DNA from: Blakeslea trispora
Lineage: Eukaryota; Mucoromycota; Mucoromycetes; Mucorales; Choanephoraceae
Length of the DNA stretch: 64,000 nucleotides
Reading direction: 5' to 3'
NCBI GenBank assembly: GCA_025331445.1
Contig: JAIWNE010000025.1
Coordinates: 290,818 to 354,817, forward strand
Made by a program: the position numbers and the translations under genes. Positions within the stretch are counted from its first letter, which is position 1. Each line of letters begins with the position of its first letter. Below the pieces are notes generated by a model, which saw only the letters and a program-made list of their open reading frames with translations, searched no databases and was not told where the DNA came from. Below, one piece after another: positions 1 to 12,062 of the stretch.

Positions 1-61
1 GGCAGTAGGTGATACTCTGAATAGAAGCTTACTGTTTATGTATTGAAGTATATCTATGTAG

Positions 62-1343
62 CCTCCTGATTGGACAGATTCTGACTGTTGTGAACGATGT
101 AGAACTGCATTTACCTTGACAACTAGAAAAGTATAGCCTTGTTTATCAAAAACCTTTGCCTCTCCTATTGTTTTCTTTGATGACTGACATTAATTTATAG
201 CATCACTGTAGACATTGTGGTGGTACTTTTTGTCAACAATGTTCTTCCAAAAGCTTGCCTCTGTCGCATATTGGTATCAACGACAGTGTTCGTGTATGTG
301 ACGGGTGCTATATCAAAGTAAAGTTATCTAAAGTAGCTGATAAAGAGACAGTTACCCATCTTTTGAAAACACCTGCTTCTGTCTCATCTTCACTAGCCCC
401 TGCATATACACCTTCTGTTAAAAGCAAATGCATCAATGAATCTGCCGTTGTCACTCAAGATGAGTCTAATGCAGATAATGCATTTGAAGATGATTTGAAA
501 AAAGCCATTGAGCTGTCACTTAAAGAAGCACAGTCAATGCAAAAGGCAAAGCCTGTGATCCAGAGTGAGACGGTTGAAGAGGAGAACGAAGATAAGGCAA
601 ATTTGGCTGCTGCTATTGCAGCATCTTTGCAAGATATGAAAATCAAAACGCCGCAATGCAACCCTCATGAACTTTCAGATATTGACATGGAAAACATTCG
701 TTTGTTCTCTAAATTAGTACAACGAGTCTATTCTTCAGGTAGCAGCATCTCAAGTCATAATGAAGTCAATATGCTTTATGCAAAAATTGGTGCACTTCAG
801 CCAAGATTGATCAAGTCACTAGATGAGGCTAGCCGAAAGCATGCCTTGTTTGTAGAAATGCATGGAAAGCTCATTACTGCCATCAAAGCTTATGATGGTT
901 TATTGGCGACCCAATTGTCTGCAAGTCAACCTCAACTACACAAAACAGCTCCTTATCCTGCACACACTAGCCATTTAACTCAACCTCTTGCTATGGCTCC
1001 TCCATCTCAACAAAATCATGTACTATATCCGGCTGTTCTTTATCGCTCTAACTCTGGAACTTATCCAAACAGTACCCAGTCTCAATCACCTTCTCGTTAC
1101 TTCCAGTCAACTACTTCTTTTCCCATGCCTGACATGTCTCATTGCCAACCTTTGCATAGTACGCCATTTTATCAGTTGCAGCCACAACCACAACCACAAC
1201 AACCACAACAACCACAACAACCACAACAACCACAACAACCACAACAACCACAGCAGCAGCTAAGAGATAGCTATTATTCTGACAATCAACATCCAGCCTA
1301 TCGCAAACAACCAGCAGAAGAAACGCTTTTAATCGATCTCTAA
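62..1343 (+). CDS. VPS27: Vps27/Hrs-like ESCRT-0 subunit (3' part)
   Basis: ESCRT-0 component that binds PI3P and ubiquitinated cargo on endosomes and hands cargo to ESCRT-I. The 5' part lies outside the window. Two exons are visible: 62-130, reading DWTDSDCCERCRTAFTLTTR, and 201-1343, starting HHCRHCGGTFCQQC. Joined across a 70-nt intron (131-200) they give a FYVE zinc finger with the R-x-HHCR signature. Downstream are two ubiquitin-interacting motifs (AIELSLKEA near 492-540 and AAAIAASLQDM near 600-640), a helical GAT-like stretch, a Pro/Gln-rich tail and a C-terminal clathrin box LLIDL. That order is diagnostic of Vps27/Hrs. Bases 1-61 look like the end of another intron (ag at 60-61). The gene ends 37 bp from the convergent PIG-X gene. 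Confidence 0.93.
1182..1260. repeat. CAACCACAA-type minisatellite in VPS27
   Basis: Roughly nine-base units built from CAACCA and CAACAA run in frame and encode a P-Q-P-Q-Q tract in the Vps27 tail, ending in a short CAG run. Such tracts usually vary in length between strains. Confidence 0.85.
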
Positions 1344-1380
1344 ATAAATGAGCATTATCAGTCTCTTGACAGTATGTTAT

Positions 1381-2040
1381 TTATTCTGATTTTCTTCTTT
1401 TGCCTTTGGCATCTGTTTTCTTTCTCTTTTCTATAGATAAAAAGATGGATCGAGCGATCCATATGGTGCACAATATAACAGTAAAGAAAGTAGCAGTAGT
1501 AACTATAGAAGCATCCTGCATCTTGCCTACAGGCACAGATAGTGACAGTGGTGTGGTATCAAAACTGAGTTCACTAAATATAGCTTCGGAATCCAAAGTT
1601 GGTACCAACGTGTATCGATTGCTCAAAGGTGGCCATGGAGCCTCACTTCCATTGTGGCAGGTCCAGCCTGCGAAGGGTGGTTGTATAATAATAGGCTGGC
1701 TTGTTTTATCAAATGAAGGTTGTTGGTATCGCAAATGAAATGGTAACTCGATTAACAATGGGAATCTGACATCGGCTGACTGTCTAAGGAACACAACACT
1801 GCCACGCTTTTCCTTTATTTTTTCTAAAGGTAGTTCGAGATCGCGCTCCCCAAACACAGTGACCTCACCAAGTGAGTGTAGATTTTTTAGTTGGTATGGA
1901 TCGACAAAGATACTGGGTGGTAATACATAAATGACATCTAAATAACATGATGCGTTGTTCTTGCTTTCCGTTTCAACCGTTGTCTGTATTTTCGGGTGAA
2001 GACTACTTGCTTGAATTATTGTTGAACGCACTTCTGCCAT
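1381..2040 (-). CDS. PBN1: PIG-X/Pbn1-like GPI mannosyltransferase I subunit
   Basis: Single-exon 219-residue protein. PIG-X (yeast Pbn1) stabilises PIG-M/Gpi14, the ER enzyme that adds the first mannose to GPI anchors. Visible hallmarks are the lumenal core with LELPLEKI, the LPFHLRYQQPS segment (the family signature H-L-R-Y-x-x-P), the VPVG motif before the membrane, and one C-terminal membrane helix (about residues 183-203) followed by a basic cytosolic tail KRKKTDAKGKRRK. Length fits PIG-X rather than the longer yeast Pbn1. It converges on VPS27. Confidence 0.85.
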   Translation of the reverse strand: MAEVRSTIIQASSLHPKIQTTVETESKNNASCYLDVIYVLPPSIFVDPYQLKNLHSLGEVTVFGERDLELPLEKIKEKRGSVVFLRQSADVRFPLLIELPFHLRYQQPSFDKTSQPIIIQPPFAGWTCHNGSEAPWPPLSNRYTLVPTLDSEAIFSELSFDTTPLSLSVPVGKMQDASIVTTATFFTVILCTIWIARSIFLSIEKRKKTDAKGKRRKSE

Positions 2041-3455
2041 TACTAAAGAATGAGAACAAAAAAGAAGAGTTGAAAATATGCAGGAAAGCCTTTCAGTGAA
2101 TGTTTATATTTGTTGGTAAATGATAAACTATTAGCCGAATATTTTTGCAAGTACTTGACAAAGAAATTATTGTAGTAATTTTGTTCACACCTCAGAAGAG
2201 CTTGAAACAAGTATGTTTTTATAGGTTCATACTTTGGAGTAGCTCTTGTAGAAATAAGCCATATGTTTGCGAAGTATAGCTAGCTTCAAGGCACAGATCC
2301 CACTTCATAACTCAAAAACAAGGAATCTTTTGATTTAGCTTTTGTACTAAAAGCAAGATATACTAAGTTTGAATCCCCTTAATAAATATCACTTCATTTT
2401 ATAAACATAATAACAGCTTTCGCCTCGCACATAAAACAGTCAGGAACTTATTCCTTTATCTTATTTTTGTTTCTACTTTACTTTTAATTTTCTCCCTTTG
2501 TTTTCATCATTTGTGAGAATACACTCCATTACAGATAAAAATCTTATACGTGAACTATATAAAAAGTGGCATATGTTTGATAAGAATTTTCTCATTACTG
2601 AAGAACACATTCAAGTAACAGTCCAAAGTAGTCAATTAAACTTATCCAATACAAGGAAAATATTGATTGGAGGCATTAATATGAAAGCGATCATTAAACT
2701 CATTCTTACAAAAGATCTATATCAATTTTAAACTTTCCTTCATATTAAAATATCACAAAAATCCTCGCTTGAAGGAATATAGCATATTTCGATAATAAAC
2801 TCTTGACTTATATTTACCTTGCAAAGCTATACCAATACTCTGCAAAAGTGAACTAGTTATAACTCTGCGAATAAGTAATAAACATATAACTGAGCACGTT
2901 CTCTTGAGAGATAAACATCAATTACTTACCAAAGTCCTTATTTTATTTCTTTTCCAAGTAAGCAGCTTGGCAGGTTCGATTAAAACTCCGGGACTTTCAA
3001 AATGTTGTAACGGGATCTGAATTTACCTAACGACTTATAAATTTCTCGCTTATTATCTTTCTTGACTATAATTCCAACTTTCAACTCAAAAGAAGGATAT
3101 AAAGTTTCTTTAAATCAATAAGGGGAAAAAGGCACTTTATTTCAATATAACAAAAAAACTAAATTTTATAATACTTGTGGGGTGCAACTTGTGCTTCGCT
3201 ACACCATTCACTTTAGGAGATGTGTTCAGAGGGTACAAGTGGTGTCCAATTGGGTAATGCCTGTATGGCTTATAGACACCCCATTTGGCTTACCAGATTG
3301 AAATCCCCCATCATCACAAAAATCAGGACACCCTATTTTGTGTGACTTTTTTCTCAGCACAGGTGCATCCATGGTTTTTGAAGCCCCCCTTCGACTGCGT
3401 ATGAAATAACTTTTTTTTTTTCTTTCTGTTATACATATATTTTTTTTTTTTCAAA
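2041..3455. other. Intergenic, upstream regions of PIG-X and PHB1
   Basis: About 1.4 kb without a convincing gene. A 77-codon frame at 2498-2731 starts at TTG and has no recognisable feature. Bases 3180-3400 are less AT-rich than their surroundings and repeat the word GGTGTCC/GGTGTCT, possibly an old repeat. Pyrimidine runs at 3411-3450 lead straight into the PHB1 start, as in fungal core promoters. Confidence 0.5.
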
Positions 3456-4461
3456 ATGGCTCAAGCTCTTGGAACACTTGCAAAGTGGGCTATCCCTGTC
3501 GGTATTGCTGCTGGTGCTGCCCAATCTGCCATGTATGATGGTAAGCAAACACCAAGCACTTGTTTTATTTTCGACTAAACTTTTATCCCAATTTTCAAAG
3601 TCCAGGGTGGTTATAGAGCTGTCATTTTCGATCGTATTCAAGGTGTTAAGACTGCTTCTATTGGTGAAGGCACTCACTTTTTAGTTCCTTGGCTTCAACG
3701 TGCTGTCTTGTTCGATATCCGTACCAAGCCTCGTAATATCTCTACCACTACTGGTTCCAAGGATATGCAAATGGTCTCATTGACCCTTCGTGTCCTTCAC
3801 CGTCCCGAAATCAAGAACTTGCCTTCTATCTACCAAAACTTGGGTCTCGATTACGATGAAAGAGTTTTGCCTTCTATTGGTAATGAAGTATTGAAATCCA
3901 TTGTTGCTCAATTTGATGCTTCTGAATTGATTACTCAACGTGAAGTTGTCTCTGCCAAAATTCGTGAAGAATTGTACAAGCGTGCTAGAGACTTCAACAT
4001 CGCGTTGGAAGACGTTTCTATCGTAAGGATTTTTCGAAAGAACCCAATCTATTTGTACTTATCATTACTATTCGTTTAGACTCATATGACTTTTGGTAAA
4101 GAATTCACCAATGCTGTTGAACAAAAGCAAATTGCTCAACAAGAAGCTGAACGTGCCAAGTTCATTGTCGAACGTGCTGAACAAGAAAAGCAAGCTGCTA
4201 TTATTCGTGCTGAAGGTGACTCAGAAGCTGCTGAAATGATTTCTACTGCCCTTGCTAAGGCTGGTGAAGGGTAAGACAATGGATGATAAATTCAAGAAAA
4301 AAATTAACAGAAATTGACTATCTTGTTTCAATAGCTTCATCGCTTTCCGTAGAATCGAAGCCAGTAAGGACATTGCCGAAACTCTTTCTGGTGCTCGTAA
4401 TGTTACTTACTTGCCCAGTTCTCAAAACGGCAACATGCTTCTTGGCGTCAATGCTCAATAG
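3456..4461 (+). CDS. PHB1: Prohibitin-1
   Basis: Inner-membrane scaffold that forms the ring complex with Phb2 and chaperones respiratory subunits. Four exons: 3456-3540, 3601-4022, 4080-4270, 4335-4461, introns of 57-64 nt with GT..AG ends. The spliced frame gives 274 residues, the usual Phb1 length. The N-terminal hydrophobic anchor (about residues 8-25) is followed by the YRAVIFDR and GTHFLVPW signatures, a long coiled coil rich in [15 protein letters not shown], and the conserved end [16 protein letters not shown]. The ATG at 3456 follows a long T run and gives the family N-terminus [12 protein letters not shown]. Confidence 0.97.
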
Positions 4462-4663
4462 ACGATTTTAAAGTGACGATTCCACACTGCAACTTACTCA
4501 CAAAATCAACTATGCACTCTCAACCTATTCAAAACTCACTTATCCACGAACTTCTCACTTTTTTTGTAACATAATAAAAAGAATACACCCGACAAAGTTA
4601 TTGACAGATTTTTTCTTACACTTTGAAGGATTTATTTGGAAAGGCTTCATTAGGACTGAGCAG

Positions 4664-4894
4664 CTAAGCGAACTTGATTGAAGTAGAGACACTTTCGACC
4701 TTTTGCTTGGTTTCCTTGCATTTACAGATTTCCTCATCCTTCAAACCAGCCAGAGCTTGGTCAATATGCAGGCCACAACCTATAGTCAGAGAATAGGATG
4801 AGACATTACGAGTCGACTATTAAAACTATCATATATGTGAATTACCAGCCCAGGTAAACTTGTTGCATTCGGGACAAGTAACTCTTCGGCACAT
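4664..4894 (-). CDS. Small CxxC protein, 54 residues, conserved in fungi
   Basis: Two exons (4846-4894 and 4664-4779) separated by a 66-nt intron with branch-like and GT..AG signals. The product starts MCRRVTCPECNKFTWAGCG and continues with HIDQALAGLKDEEICKCKE. Cysteines at positions 2, 7, 10, 18 and in the C-K-C motif suggest a small zinc-binding fold. I recognise the CPxCxKxTWAGCGxHI pattern from unannotated fungal proteins of this size, but no function is known to me. It is too short for ordinary ORF calling. It converges on PHB1, with about 200 bp between the stops. Confidence 0.75.
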
Positions 4895-5703
4895 TAAATA
4901 AAATAAGGGATAAAGAGAACAAAAAGAGAGAAAATAAATTTAAAAAAAAAAAAGTCAAAATTAGATAACTGTCGATTAGAGGGAGGGGCTTAGGAGTGAA
5001 GCATGCAATCCTGAGAGTTTTGAATTTGAAAGTCAGGTTTTCGTCTTTTTTTTTTTCAGGACTGAAAGACCAGACATCATGGCTTAAAAATTGCATGAAT
5101 ATATTCATGTACAGCGCTAAACTATTCTGCTACTCTAGGCTCTGCTTGGTTTGAAGAGCTCATTATGCTTTTTAAGCCTGGCTATTCCTCTAATGCTTGT
5201 TAAGTGAGATGTCTGTCCAAAAAGCAATAACTAAAATAGATGTGAGATTTTATGTCTATTGTACATTTGAGCTTTAGTCATGAAGCGTCTTGTGTCATAT
5301 TTATTTGAATTTTTTGTCTATACAAGATGCCTAGAGAAAATCATAGCTTTGCCAACAACGATATTCAATTCCATCTATATCTTTACATTCAAAACAAAAA
5401 GTATTGATCAACCTTTGACTTTTAAAGTGCATGTCAAATAGATTCAAAAGCCGCTTCCCCTTCCCTTGGTTTCAACAAGATTGACCATGTTCGTTATAAT
5501 CCATCGGATAAGATTTGTGGGGGTATATAAATACCATACGACAAGTATGACAGCATGAATAGATATATTTGTGACAGGAAGCGACCTTACTAAAAATGAA
5601 ACTTTGTAAGTGAATTTAATTGGTTTAACAAAAACCCCCAAATTCAATAAAATATGCACTTTTTTCTATTTTTCATTTTTACTCAATTTCTGTTTTTTCC
5701 AGC
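4895..5703. other. Divergent intergenic region
   Basis: About 800 bp between the microprotein and the cyclic-nucleotide/F-box gene. Contains an A run and T run, and a TATA-like word at 5524-5533. No coding content is convincing: the frames on the minus strand are low-complexity Leu/Phe/Ser runs. Confidence 0.5.
5524..5533 (+). promoter_or_regulatory. TATA-like element
   Basis: TATATAAATA, about 170 bp upstream of the 5704 start codon. The only strong TATA match in this interval. Position and sequence fit a core promoter but nothing else confirms it. Confidence 0.3.
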
Positions 5704-8219
5704 ATGATTGATATACAAACAACTGAAGTACCACCATTTTGGTTTACTAATTCATCATCCACTTCTTCTTCTATCTCTTCCATGGAAATAAGCGACGAGC
5801 ATACAGTGCCACCAGAACTTTTACATTCACTCCGACAGCATTCGCTTTTTCAACGCACCAATAACGAACACTTCCTTGAAGAAATTGCTTGTCACATGCA
5901 CTTGAGAATATACAGTCCTAGAGATGTAATTATTGTTGAAGGAGAGCCTTCTAAAGCCATGTTCTTTCTATTGAAAGGCTCTGTCGATGTCTGCAGCGCT
6001 GATTTTGAACGCATTTATGCCACACTTCCAAAGGGCTCTTGCTTTGGTGAAATTGGCATCTTGTTTTCAATGCCACGAACAGCCACTGTAATTGCCAGTA
6101 GTAAATGTATAGTTGCGTTGTTGACTGCAGATGACGTGAACATGATTTTGCCTCAGTATCCCGAAGTCCAGAAAGTACTGTTGTTCGAAGCAGAAGAAAG
6201 ATTGGCATTGCTAAATAAGAGCAGGAGTATGAATGGTGCAGAACGCATTAGCTATAAGCCATTGACAGAGCGCAACGTAGAAGAATTCGCAGGTGCTCGT
6301 AATTTATTACAAAAAGTAAGCTGAATGACGACAAAAATGGGGGAATAGACTAATTTGTTTTAGAGTCCTTATTTCAAGAACTGTCCCGAAGAATTTTTGC
6401 ACTACATATCACTTAAAGTAGAACCCCGCCATTATGCTCCAAATGATCTGATATACAAAAGAGGAGATGAAGGCACTGACCTTTATTTCATTTTAAGTGG
6501 TAAGTTGACAGATTAAAAGTCATGCAGTCATGACTCATATCCGTGATATATCTAGGTACTGTTGAGTTAGTCGACCTAAACGATACAAAAGACAATACAC
6601 CTGTTGAGCGTTTATCTGCTGGCGATTACTTTGGCGATATCTCAGTTCTTTTAAATAAAGCAAGAGCAGCTGATGCTCGTGCTGTTACCGCAATCGAGCT
6701 CTACATTTTAAAAAAAAGCGATTTCATTCAAGCTATCCATCTTTTTCCAAACTTACAACAGCATTTTGAAGCAATGGCTGAAAGATCCCTAAGTGAACTA
6801 AAGACAAAAGTAACTAACAAGAAAAACAAAAGCATATACAGAACTATACGACTAATTTAAGCCATATAGGCCCCTCTTTTATTTGACAATGAGATAGCCA
6901 AAGCAGACATATTTGTTGCTGATCATACCTCAAAAATTAAGCCTAGCTCAGTATGTAGCACAACAAGTGATCAAGATCCTACATTACTGCCGCAAACAGC
7001 TGCTAGCACTCTTAGAGGAAACGAGACAAGAAAGCGTAGAAGTAGTGTTGCCATTTGGTCTGATCCTTATCTAGTAGCACTCGCCAACCGCAATTTGAAG
7101 CAGGCTGATGCTGAACAGCAATCCAAGCTTAATGAGAGCACAACAGCTATGAAAACAAGCAAATCTTCTGATTTCTTTGGCGATGGGCGCTTGATGTTGT
7201 TTAATGAAGAGATCCTAGGCTTGATTGTGGAGAATCTGGATTTCTTGTCTATCGTTCAGTTTGCTGCTGTATCTAAACGCTGTCGTCACTTTGTGGAAAA
7301 TAGTGAAAAAGTCTTTCAAAAGGTCAATCTGGGCCCTTTCAATAAGTGTATAACTGATGAAATAACTGAATCCATTATATCAATGATCAATGGTCGTGCC
7401 AAACAAATTAGCTTATCACAATGCTTTTATATAACTGATGCTGGATTCAAGCGATTAGTCGAGAGCTTGCCTTTATTAGAGGCTATCGACCTGAACTCAT
7501 GCTGGCTTCTGACAGATAGAAGTATGGCTGCCTTAGCAGCATCTTGCCCGCGCTTAGTACAATTGGATCTGTCTAACTGTCGAAAGATTAGCGACAATGG
7601 CATCTTTCAATTGTTAGACGGCAAAGAGTCACGTGATCAGCCTCAGCTAGAACATCTTTCTCTTTCCTATTGTAAGAAACTATCTGACTTGACCATGAGT
7701 CACCTGGCCGCATTTTGTTCTCAATCACTTGTATCCTTGAATATTCAGCGATGTACTCGAATCACTGATCAAGGATTTGGCAAATGGGCTGAAACAAGCT
7801 TTCCTCGACTTGCTACACTTAATCTTACGGACTGTAGTTTTCTGACTGATCAAGCCATTGCTTATCTGGTGACCGCCGCTCCTCACCTCAGAAGTCTGTC
7901 CTTAAGTTTCTGCTGTGCCTTATCAGATAGTGCTATTGAAGGTCTCATTGCTTTATCCGAGTTGCAAGATTTAGATGCTAGTTTCTGTGGTGCAGCTGTG
8001 TCTGATGTCTCAATCCGGTCTCTTTTAAATTCTAATGTATTGGAGCAGATTCGCTGTCTCAACTTGAGAGGATGTGTTCGAATCACGGATATGTGTATAA
8101 AATCGATTTTAGAGCTGGCTAAATTAAACACATTGAATATTAGTCAATGTCCTGGTATAAGTCTTAATGCAAAGCAAGCAATTAAGACCTCTGGAATTGT
8201 AAATAACTTGGTTGCTTAA
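5704..8219 (+). CDS. Two cyclic-nucleotide-binding domains + F-box + LRR protein
   Basis: Four exons (5704-6315, 6364-6499, 6556-6809, 6870-8219) give an open 783-residue frame. Residues about 40-165 are a cyclic-nucleotide-binding domain with an intact phosphate-binding cassette FGEIGILFSMPRTA, including the Glu and Arg that contact cAMP/cGMP. A second domain (about 205-325) has FGDISVLLNKARAAD, where Glu is replaced by Asp. A linker with a basic Ser-rich site (RKRRSSVA) leads to an F-box (about 441-485, starting MLFNEEILGLIVENLDFLS) and then Amn1-like cysteine-containing leucine-rich repeats of about 26 residues, with DLNSCWLLTDRSM and NLTDCSFLTDQAI. The plausible role is a cyclic-nucleotide-responsive SCF ubiquitin ligase receptor; this is inference from domains. 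The ATG at 5704 is the first in frame after a pyrimidine tract. Confidence 0.88.
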
Positions 8220-9057
8220 CACATTATTTAATCTACAGAGAGAATGAACGAGCCTATTGTATTCGCAAACTGATTTCTTTAAATAAATGAACATGATTAA
8301 CTGTAAGAAAGTATGTGAATGAGTCGTTTGTCATAAGACATCTTGTCAGCAATTATATCTTCTTCATGAAGGCTGTCACGAAATTAAATTCTAAAATAGT
8401 TTTGGTTGTTTGGATTATTTCCTGCACTGCTAATCAGGTGCAAAAGTGTAAAACATAGTCTAGGTATGTGTGGCTTGTGTCTTTACCTCAAACCCGAAAG
8501 CTTTTTTTGAAGTAGGTAAAGGAGTATTTTTGACTTATTTCCACCAAACAAGTGAACAAGATTTTACACCCTATGGTGATATATTTCTTCGCAAATATTC
8601 TTTTTGGCCAAAGAATCATAGCGCATGAAATACTGCGCTTTAACAGGGCAATACTTGCTAAACATTGATGCTTTACAATTCACAAATTACTGCTTAGCAA
8701 TTAACTGAGCATTACTCTTGGGCCTCATTCCCTTACGCCAAAACCACAAAATTCATTAATACAGTAGACAGTGCCAAGACATTTTTTGGTTCTAACAGCA
8801 ATGCCCTTTATAATTTTCTTATTGCTTTTATCTAAAGCTCATTGTGTATCAACGTTGCAAGATAGTATTTCATAAAAAGCCAATACACTCATAACATTTA
8901 TACAGAGTAAAACCATAATATTCCTGAAAAGATGATTTAAATTATATTTAAAGATAATTTGAGTTTAGAGGCATGTTATGTTGCTTTCGCTTAAATGGTG
9001 ATATATACATGCTGCCTTGAATAAATATACAGAGAAATTCTTGCCTAATCATTATAG
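8220..9057. other. Convergent intergenic region
   Basis: About 840 AT-rich bases between two convergent genes. No ORF, RNA gene or repeat that I can support. Confidence 0.5.
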
Positions 9058-12000
9058 CTAATAAGACTTGATGGAGCTATCTGATTCGCGTCGTTGAGCT
9101 CTGTCATAACCAAAATGAAACTGCTGTTGTTGTTGACGTTGTATAAATTTAGCAGCCTTTGAAGTTTCCTTAGGCTTCTTAGAGGCCATCACTAATTCGC
9201 TGTTTGATTTGTTGGCAAATAAATCCCAAATGTAAATGGTAACAACCTTGATCAGATCGATAATCAAAAAGGTGACAAGGGAGATTGCAATAATAATCAG
9301 TCCTCGAGGCCAGCCAATGCCAGCAATGCTAGGGTCGGCACCGAAGGCTCCATATACAGACAAAACAAGAGCAATCACTTGAGTACCAAGTACAATTATA
9401 GTAAACATCATAGAAGGAACACTTGTCCAGCAGAAAGAATTGGTTCTTGTAGAAAAGATAACAAAATGAGGGGCTATTGTACACAGATTAGTAAAGAAGA
9501 ATGCAATTACTTGTTCAAACTTACCTGAAGAAATGTGAAGATACATGATAGTTGAAAGTTCACCTGGTGTGACATGAAGCACATCACGGAATATATAAAA
9601 ATGGGCAAAAGAGAAGCCAGACAAAACAACAGCCAGTACACAGGAAAGAACAATCAGTAGACGAAGACGCCACATATTGGGCGAGTTGGAAATGCTAACA
9701 TTATCAACTGCCATGATCAAAGTGGCAGCGTCATTAAGTAGCGAGATGAGGATTAAAAAGACGGGAGGCATCTTCCAGTCCTCAGCTAGAGTAATGACAA
9801 AGAAGAAAATCAAGAAGTGGATAGTAGAGGTAATCCTATAAAGAGCATAAGATTGTAATCGCTGGAAAATGATTCGGGAGATCTTGATACCATCCACAAT
9901 GGCTGAAAGTCCTGGTTCTAATAAAACAATATCTGAAGCAGAGCGAGCAGCGTCCGTTGCGCCTGCTACTGCGATACCAACATTAGCCTTCTTTAAGGCA
10001 GGAGCATCATTGACACCATCACCCGTCATAGCAATAAAGTAGCCTCTTTCTTGCAATAGCTCAACAACACGGTATTTATGCTCTAACAGAGAATGAGCAA
10101 GATAAGCCAATATGAACTATCTTTTTTTCTTCTTCTTTTATAGCTTACCAGGCACAACGCGAGCAAAACCATCCGAGTACAAGCAAGCATCAGAAATTTC
10201 TTTTTCAGATTTGCTAGGATCAATCAATTCATCTACCTCCAAAATGTTTTTGCCCATACCAAGTCGACCTGCTACTTCCTTTGCAATGATGCCTTGATCA
10301 CCAGTAATCATCTTAACAGAAATACCATATTGTTGGCACTCGGCCAAGGTAGCAGCCGAATCATCTCTTGGAGGATCAATCAGACTCAGCAGACCCACCA
10401 ATTCCCATTGATTTAGGCCATTGACAGTACGAGCAACACCCAATGATCTCAAGCCACGAGAAGCAAAAGATTGTATTGTCTCTTCAGCTTTTGCATCCCC
10501 ACCTACAAGATTCAAGATAACTTGAGGCGCACCTTTAGCAACGCGAAACTTGCTTTCAGTAGCCAATTCCTGGATGGTGGCTTCAGCGGTCTTGTCTGAA
10601 GGATTAAAAGGTTTAAAAGAAATGACCTTATAACCTTGTACTGAGTGACTTCCGTCATTGCTAATGAGTGGATGGTTTTTTTCGGCAGCGCTACGAACAG
10701 CAAATTCAATAGGGTCATCTGTAGCTACTTCGGCAGCCAGATATGAATACAATAGAATATCTTCCTTGCTATAGTCTCCAGCAAGGTAGGGATCGTCAAA
10801 AGTGAGCTCGTTCTTTGTAAGTGTTCCAGTTTTGTCACTGCATAGAATTGATACTGAGGCAAATTCCTCTACAGCTGTCAAACGCTTGACAATCACTTGT
10901 CGCTTAGCCAATTGCTTTGCACCGATAGCCATTGTCACTGACATCACAGTAGGTAAGCCTACAGGAATACTAAAATTGAAAGTCAGTCAAATCTAAAAAT
11001 AAATTCGGTTTAACAATAATAGATCATACGCTGCAATCGTCAAGACAACCATTTCTTTCAAAGCAGACAATACTTGAGCTTCAGTAACAGTACCCGTTTG
11101 GATACGCTCCTCAATCAATTCATGTGCAAATATGACAAGCACTAAGATAACAGATAAAATAATCAAGAAGTTACCAATGTAATTGATGACTTTCTGAAAT
11201 CGTCCTGATCCAGTCGTGACAGAGATGAGGCTGGCTGTTTTACCGATAAAAGTATCTGGGCCTGTACGAACTACAATTGCTTGTTGCTGGCCTTGCTTAA
11301 CTACGCAAGAGCTAAACACAAGATTTCCGGGCTTCTTTTTGGATGGTAGTGATTCGCCTGTTAAGGCACTTTGATCTATCTGAATATCCGTCTCAATAGC
11401 TTCACCAGAAGCACCGATACCCAACAAACGAGCGTCGGCGGGAACGATATCACCCAATCTAAGGACAATAATGTCGCCAACAACGAGATCAGCAGAATTG
11501 ACTTCAACAAGCTTTCCATTTCTCCAGCATTTGCTATGCAAAGCAAGGCTGTTTTTAAGTGATGCGATGGACGTTTCTGCTCTGGCTTCTTCGATATAAC
11601 CAATAACTGCATTAATGATCAACATGCCCAAAATGATTCCAAAATCCAACCAGTCAAAAGTGATGGCAGTCAAGATCAACGATAGGATCATTAAATAAGA
11701 AATAGCACCCGTAACTTGAAATAAAAAGATCGGATTAGGCAACTCTCTATATTAAAATAACAAAAGTCGAACTCACAGAAAGAAAGAAAATGTAGTAGTT
11801 TGTTTCTTTTTTTTTCAATCAACTCATTTCTGCCAAAACGTTGCATTCTTTCTTGAACTTCAGTATCAGTCAGCCCTTGAGTAGGCTTTGTCTGAAGGTA
11901 TGGTTCAAGATCAGCAGGAACGTCGTCCATTATGTTTTGTTGCGATTGCTTTTCATTTAAGGTGTGGTTGTTATTTGCATTCGTTAAAGGTACTGCTTCT

Positions 12001-12062
12001 TCTCTACTATGAACATATTGACTAGCTATGTCATCGTTCTCAGCTAACTTTCGATAGCTCAT
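9058..12062 (-). CDS. PMA1: Plasma-membrane P-type H+-ATPase (type IIIA)
   Basis: Proton pump that sets plasma-membrane potential. Four exons on the minus strand: 11777-12062, 11030-11714, 10149-10969, 9058-10082, with 60-66-nt introns. The 938-residue frame is open. Landmarks: the cation-ATPase N-terminal domain (QGLTDTEVQERMQRFGRNEL), TGES of the actuator near residue 213, phosphorylation Asp in CSDKTGTLT near residue 369, nucleotide-binding KGAP, and MTGDGVNDAPALKKA near 617-631. About ten membrane helices follow the type III layout. The tail is Gln/Arg/Ser rich (RRESDSSIKSY), a likely regulatory segment. I start at the ATG at 12062; the open frame continues upstream only to a TTG. Intron 1 is placed so that LHFLSF joins FTGAISYLMIL, which restores helix 1. 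Confidence 0.93.

Noticed and set aside
1182..1260. CRISPR-like tandem array
   Set aside because: Simple in-frame minisatellite without spacers; eukaryotic gene context.
2498..2731. 77-codon open frame on plus strand
   Set aside because: Starts at TTG, low-complexity, no family signature, in an AT-rich intergenic region.
2960..3000. tRNA-like GGTTCGA box
   Set aside because: No matching acceptor or D arm; no cloverleaf can be drawn.
11740..11776. 30-nt intron ending at TATAG in the H+-ATPase
   Set aside because: Leaves the wrong phase; acceptor at 11715 gives 62 nt and restores helix 1.
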